Below are positions 61,017 to 64,000 of a DNA stretch of 64,000 bases, one piece after another. Made by a program: the position numbers and the translations under genes. Origin of the DNA: Dehalococcoidia bacterium (GTDB lineage: Bacteria; Chloroflexota; Dehalococcoidia; Lucifugimonadales; UBA1123); the NCBI GenBank assembly GCA_009838465.1, contig VXRN01000061.1, positions 1-64,000 on the forward strand, read 5' to 3'. The notes beneath the pieces were generated by a model. That model worked only from the letters and a program-made list of their open reading frames with translations. It did no database searches and was not told the origin of the DNA. Numbering within the stretch: position 1 is the first letter of the stretch; each line of letters begins with the position of its first letter.

Positions 61017-61355
61017 TCAGCTGCCGAATGAGCCAATAGCCGCATCTTGAGAGTCGTGGATTGGAATGATCCTGTCGAATCCGCTGATTACAAATACTTC
61101 CTTGACGGGATCTATCAGAGAACACACGGCAAAGTTCACGTTCTGCCTCTGTAGCGACTTGGCGACAACCAGGATCGCCCGAAGCCCGGCGCTGCTTATG
61201 TAGGACAGGTTCTCAAAGTCGAGGACGACCGGCTGGTCGTTTCCTTGGATCGCGTTTTCAAGCTGGTTCTGAAAATCAACCGCATTGGTTCCGTCAACGC
61301 GCCCCTCTGTAAGCAGGATCAAGCTGTTTCCCTGACTCAGGGTTTCTACTTTCAT
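61017..61355 (-). CDS. STAS-domain anti-anti-sigma factor (RsbV-like)
   Basis: The 112-residue protein is a single STAS domain: LLTEGRVDGTNAVDFQNQLE, VVLDFENLSYISSAGLRAIL with the phosphorylatable Ser at 54/55, and FDRIIPIHDSQDAAIGSF. It is the first gene of the operon; its stop is 22 bases before the phosphatase start. In its unphosphorylated state it should bind the RsbW-like kinase and free that kinase's partner. Confidence 0.9.
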   Translation of the reverse strand: MKVETLSQGNSLILLTEGRVDGTNAVDFQNQLENAIQGNDQPVVLDFENLSYISSAGLRAILVVAKSLQRQNVNFAVCSLIDPVKEVFVISGFDRIIPIHDSQDAAIGSFGS

Positions 61356-61413
61356 GGTTAAGCCTCCTCAGCTTCTTGTCGCGCACAACCGCGCCGAATC
61401 CTTTATTAGGCGC

Positions 61414-61433
61414 GATTGGCGTACAGACGCCAA
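61414..61433. terminator. Hairpin between the amt and STAS genes
   Basis: ATTGGCGT (61414-61421) and ACGCCAAT (61426-61433) form a perfect 8-bp stem with a 4-base loop, 47 bases beyond the amt stop. No U-run follows on the minus strand, so termination is likely weak. It could separate the amt transcript from the signalling operon. Confidence 0.45.
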
Positions 61434-61479
61434 TATTATCATAGTTGGCCGTCTGGCTGTTTCAAGTTACCCAATTGTC

Positions 61480-62697
61480 TCAGATGTCGTAGCCCCGTTC
61501 TCCTTGAGTTGCTATATCCAGCCCTACAATCTCATCCATCTCATCCACCCTGGCTCCCTTCACGAGGGCTCCGGTTAGCTTCAGCAATACAAAGGTGACG
61601 ATGCCGGTCCAAGCTGCTACGGCCACGATGGCCAGCGCCTGGACGCCCAATTGTGTCAGCAACTGGCGATTTTCCTCGATGTATCCACTTCCACCCAGCG
61701 CCGCATGAGCCAGAATCGCCGTGAGGAGAACGCCAAGTATCCCTCCAACGCCATGTACTGCAAAGACGTCCATGGAATCATCAATGTTAAACCTATTCTT
61801 TACTACACCGACCGCAAAATAGCAAACTATTCCCGCGATAGCTCCAAGAACCAGACCCGACAAAGGACTCACAAAAGCCGACGCCGGTGTCGCAATCGCC
61901 AGTCCGGCGATAGCCCCTGTCGCCGTCCCGACAAGAGTCGGCCGTCGCTCCATTATCCACTGAACGGTCATCCACGTTATGACTGCCGCTGCCGCGGCTA
62001 TGTGCGTTACCGCCACGGAAATGCCTGGCTCCCGCCCCGCGAATACCTGCATTCCGCCGTTGAGGGCAAGCCAGCCTATCCAGAGCATTCCGACGCCGGT
62101 GGCCGCCAGGCCCGGATTATGAGGTTCAGGCAACTCGCTCGGAAAAGCCAGGCGTTTCCCGATGACTATGGCAGCTATCAGGCCCGCTATTCCGACACTA
62201 ACGTGCAGGGTTACTCCGCCGGCTGAGTCCATGATACCTATCTCGCTCAGCCATCCACCACCCCAGACCCAGTGGCATATCGGAGCGTACACAAGGGTGG
62301 ACCACAGCGCGCTGAAGACGAGCACGGCCGGGAATTTGATTCGCTCGGTGTAGCTCCCGACGATCAACGCCGGCGTAAGGATGGCGAATGTCATGTGGAA
62401 TACTGCCCATGCAATATCCGGCACGCCGTTCTGCGAGCCACCGTCCGCCAGGCCGACGAAGAAGACGTTTTCGATGCTTCCTATCACCCCTCCAACGCTG
62501 TCTCCGAATGCCAGGGCGTAACCAATGTAAAGCCACAGCAGTGTTGATATGGAGGTAATGGAAAAGCATTGCATCATCACTGACAGGACTGATCTGGAGT
62601 GCATGAGACCGCCGTAGAACATAGCTATTCCGGGCAGAGTCATAAACAGCACGAATATGGTAGATGTCAGAATCCAAGCAGTGTCGCCTGAGTTCAT
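61480..62697 (-). CDS. amt: Ammonium transporter (Amt/MEP/Rh family)
   Basis: The 405-residue membrane protein has the Amt pore residues: Asp157 and Trp145 in the CHWVWGGGWL...MDSAGG region, the twin histidines His165 (GGVTLHVSVG) and His315 (VFAVHGVGGILG), and the Phe/His gate AVFHMTFA. About 11 transmembrane segments are expected. It transports ammonium/ammonia into the cell. No glnK/PII gene is adjacent on either side. The leader contains a hairpin that overlaps its ribosome site. Confidence 0.93.
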   Translation of the reverse strand: MNSGDTAWILTSTIFVLFMTLPGIAMFYGGLMHSRSVLSVMMQCFSITSISTLLWLYIGYALAFGDSVGGVIGSIENVFFVGLADGGSQNGVPDIAWAVFHMTFAILTPALIVGSYTERIKFPAVLVFSALWSTLVYAPICHWVWGGGWLSEIGIMDSAGGVTLHVSVGIAGLIAAIVIGKRLAFPSELPEPHNPGLAATGVGMLWIGWLALNGGMQVFAGREPGISVAVTHIAAAAAVITWMTVQWIMERRPTLVGTATGAIAGLAIATPASAFVSPLSGLVLGAIAGIVCYFAVGVVKNRFNIDDSMDVFAVHGVGGILGVLLTAILAHAALGGSGYIEENRQLLTQLGVQALAIVAVAAWTGIVTFVLLKLTGALVKGARVDEMDEIVGLDIATQGERGYDI

Positions 62698-62703
62698 CGC
62701 GCC

Positions 62704-62739
62704 CTCCGAGCAGGTATGGAACTGATGCTCCCGTCGGAG
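62704..62739 (-). promoter_or_regulatory. Leader hairpin sequestering the amt ribosome site
   Basis: In the amt leader (minus strand) CTCCGA (62739-62734) can pair with TCGGAG (62709-62704), which is part of the Shine-Dalgarno GGAGGG just before the ATG at 62697. An inner GAGCA/TGCTC stem is an alternative. The structure could hide the ribosome site and be regulated by protein or ligand; no known riboswitch class matches by eye. Confidence 0.4.
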
Positions 62740-62867
62740 CGGATTATATCACTACCTTCCAGAAGTGAATAGGTCGCTGTAACTCTATTTCCAATTGCAA
62801 ATTCGGCGTGCTAGTATAGTGCCATGTGTGTCGGCACGATAGAACACGTCAATCGAAAAGAGGACCG

Positions 62868-64000
62868 ATGCCCGAACGCGTACTCGTAGCCGTAGCCTGG
62901 CCATACGCCAACGGCTCCATCCACCTTGGCCACACTGCGGGCGCATACCTGCCCGCCGATATATTCGCGCGCTATCACAGGATGATAGGCAATGAGGTGG
63001 CTATGGTATCCGGCAGCGACGCTCATGGCACCCCTGTCACCATCGCCGCCGACCAGCAGGGCGTTTCCCCGGAGGACATTTACGCCAAATTCCAGGCGGA
63101 GTTCCTGGACACGTGGGAACGCTTCGGAATCAGCTTCGACCTGTTTACTTCTACACACACTCGGAACCACACTGAAGTCGCCCAGGATATGTTCCTGCGC
63201 CTGCTGGACAAGGGCTATCTTTACACGGACACCATGAGTCAGCCGTTCTGCACGAACGACGAGCGATTCCTGCCGGACAGATACGTCGAAGGCACATGCC
63301 CGCACTGCGCCTATGATGGCGCGCGCGGCGACCAGTGCGAAAACTGTGGCCGTACTCTGGACCCGGAGGAGCTGATCGGGCTCCGATGCCGTACCTGTGG
63401 GTCCTCGCCCGAGATAAGAGAGACGGAACACTTCTTCCTCAAACTAAGCGCATTCGAGGACCAACTTCTGGAGTGGGTAAGGAAGCAGGACCACCTGCGA
63501 CCGAACGTCAAGAACTTCACGATAGGCTACCTGGAGGGAGGTCTGAGAGACAGGGCAATCACCAGGGACCTCGAATGGGGAGTGCCCGTCCCCGTGGAAG
63601 GCTACGAAAACAAGCGTATATACGTCTGGTTCGAAGCTGTCATAGGGTATCTCTCTGCTACCAAGGAGTGGGCGCGGATCGGTGGCGACCCCGACAAGTG
63701 GAAAGAATTCTGGCAGGGCGAATGCCGCTCCTACTACTTCATGGGCAAGGACAATATACCCTTCCACACGGTTATATGGCCGGCAATGCTGCTTGGGTAT
63801 GGCAGCCTCAATTTGCCCTACAACGTCCCGGCTAACGAATACGTAAACCTTGAAGACCAGAAGCTATCTACCAGCAGAAACTGGGCCGTCTGGATGCCGG
63901 ACTATCTGGACAGGTACGATCCGGACCCGCTGCGCTATGTGCTCTCTTCTATCATGCCGGAGACGAGCGACTCCGACTTTTCGTGGGCAGAATATGTGCG
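62868..64000 (+). CDS. metG: Methionyl-tRNA synthetase, 5' part (runs off the right edge)
   Basis: The frame from ATG 62868 (GAGGA 4 bases upstream) encodes 377 complete codons up to the window end. It has the class I HIGH motif as GSIHLGHTAG, the KMSKS motif as KLSTSRN, and zinc-binding knuckles CPHC...CENC and CRTC, as in the two-knuckle type MetRS. It charges initiator and elongator tRNA with methionine. It is transcribed divergently from amt. Confidence 0.95.
   Translation, partial: MPERVLVAVAWPYANGSIHLGHTAGAYLPADIFARYHRMIGNEVAMVSGSDAHGTPVTIAADQQGVSPEDIYAKFQAEFLDTWERFGISFDLFTSTHTRNHTEVAQDMFLRLLDKGYLYTDTMSQPFCTNDERFLPDRYVEGTCPHCAYDGARGDQCENCGRTLDPEELIGLRCRTCGSSPEIRETEHFFLKLSAFEDQLLEWVRKQDHLRPNVKNFTIGYLEGGLRDRAITRDLEWGVPVPVEGYENKRIYVWFEAVIGYLSATKEWARIGGDPDKWKEFWQGECRSYYFMGKDNIPFHTVIWPAMLLGYGSLNLPYNVPANEYVNLEDQKLSTSRNWAVWMPDYLDRYDPDPLRYVLSSIMPETSDSDFSWAEYV

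Overview
The window looks like a chromosomal segment of a free-living Chloroflexota bacterium, most plausibly a SAR202-type or other Dehalococcoidia-related lineage. This is inferred from gene content: three enolase-superfamily dehydratase paralogues, an LLM-class flavin oxidoreductase, a Baeyer-Villiger monooxygenase, SDR and 3-hydroxyisobutyrate-type dehydrogenases, acyl-CoA dehydrogenases, a Gram-positive-type SOS box, and many palindromic intergenic repeats of the CCTTCCCCC(N5)GGGGGAAGG kind. No rRNA is present, so the taxon stays unproven.

Layout. 1-6.8 kb: minus-strand genes for exported beta-propeller proteins, namely a permease fused to a seven-motif FG-GAP/ASPIC propeller, a seven-repeat Kelch lipoprotein, an OB-fold lipoprotein and an FG-GAP protein with a CxxCH haem site. 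6.9-20 kb: small-molecule catabolism (methyltransferase, CMD-family protein, HIBADH-like, LLM, SDR, SnoaL-like, BVMO) and a peptide-type ABC uptake operon (binding protein, DppB, DppC, no ATPases). Two kinds of MITE and many REP-like repeats sit between these genes. 20-23 kb: a family 3 binding protein, an orphan HigA antitoxin, and remains of ISAs1-like and IS256-like elements. 23.1-27.8 kb: an SOS-controlled mutagenesis operon (20-codon leader, ImuB-like polymerase, DnaE2).

27.8-39.4 kb is an accessory island that ends at tRNA-Thr(CGU). It carries one intact and one truncated tyrosine integrase, a broken IS630 element plus a second IS630 end that truncates a squalene-cyclase-like gene, a start-less VapC-like gene, an HTH protein fused to a multi-pass membrane domain, and a secreted protein. 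40-53 kb returns to core metabolism: two acyl-CoA dehydrogenases (one lacks its C-terminal domain), MoeA, an oxaloacetate-decarboxylase-type enzyme, three enolase-superfamily dehydratases, gamma-glutamyltransferase, an MFS carrier and two DUF433/DUF5615 pairs.

53.5-64 kb: an alpha-E / circularly permuted ATP-grasp pair, then a tightly overlapping five-gene signalling operon (STAS, REC-PP2C phosphatase, RsbW-like kinase, periplasmic ligand-binding protein, sensor histidine kinase), an ammonium transporter and the 5' part of metG. The signalling operon reads as a pathway in which a periplasmic ligand controls a partner switch, and is one of the more interesting units here. Another notable signal is a near-perfect inverted duplication of about 120 bp joining the left edge to position 53.3 kb.
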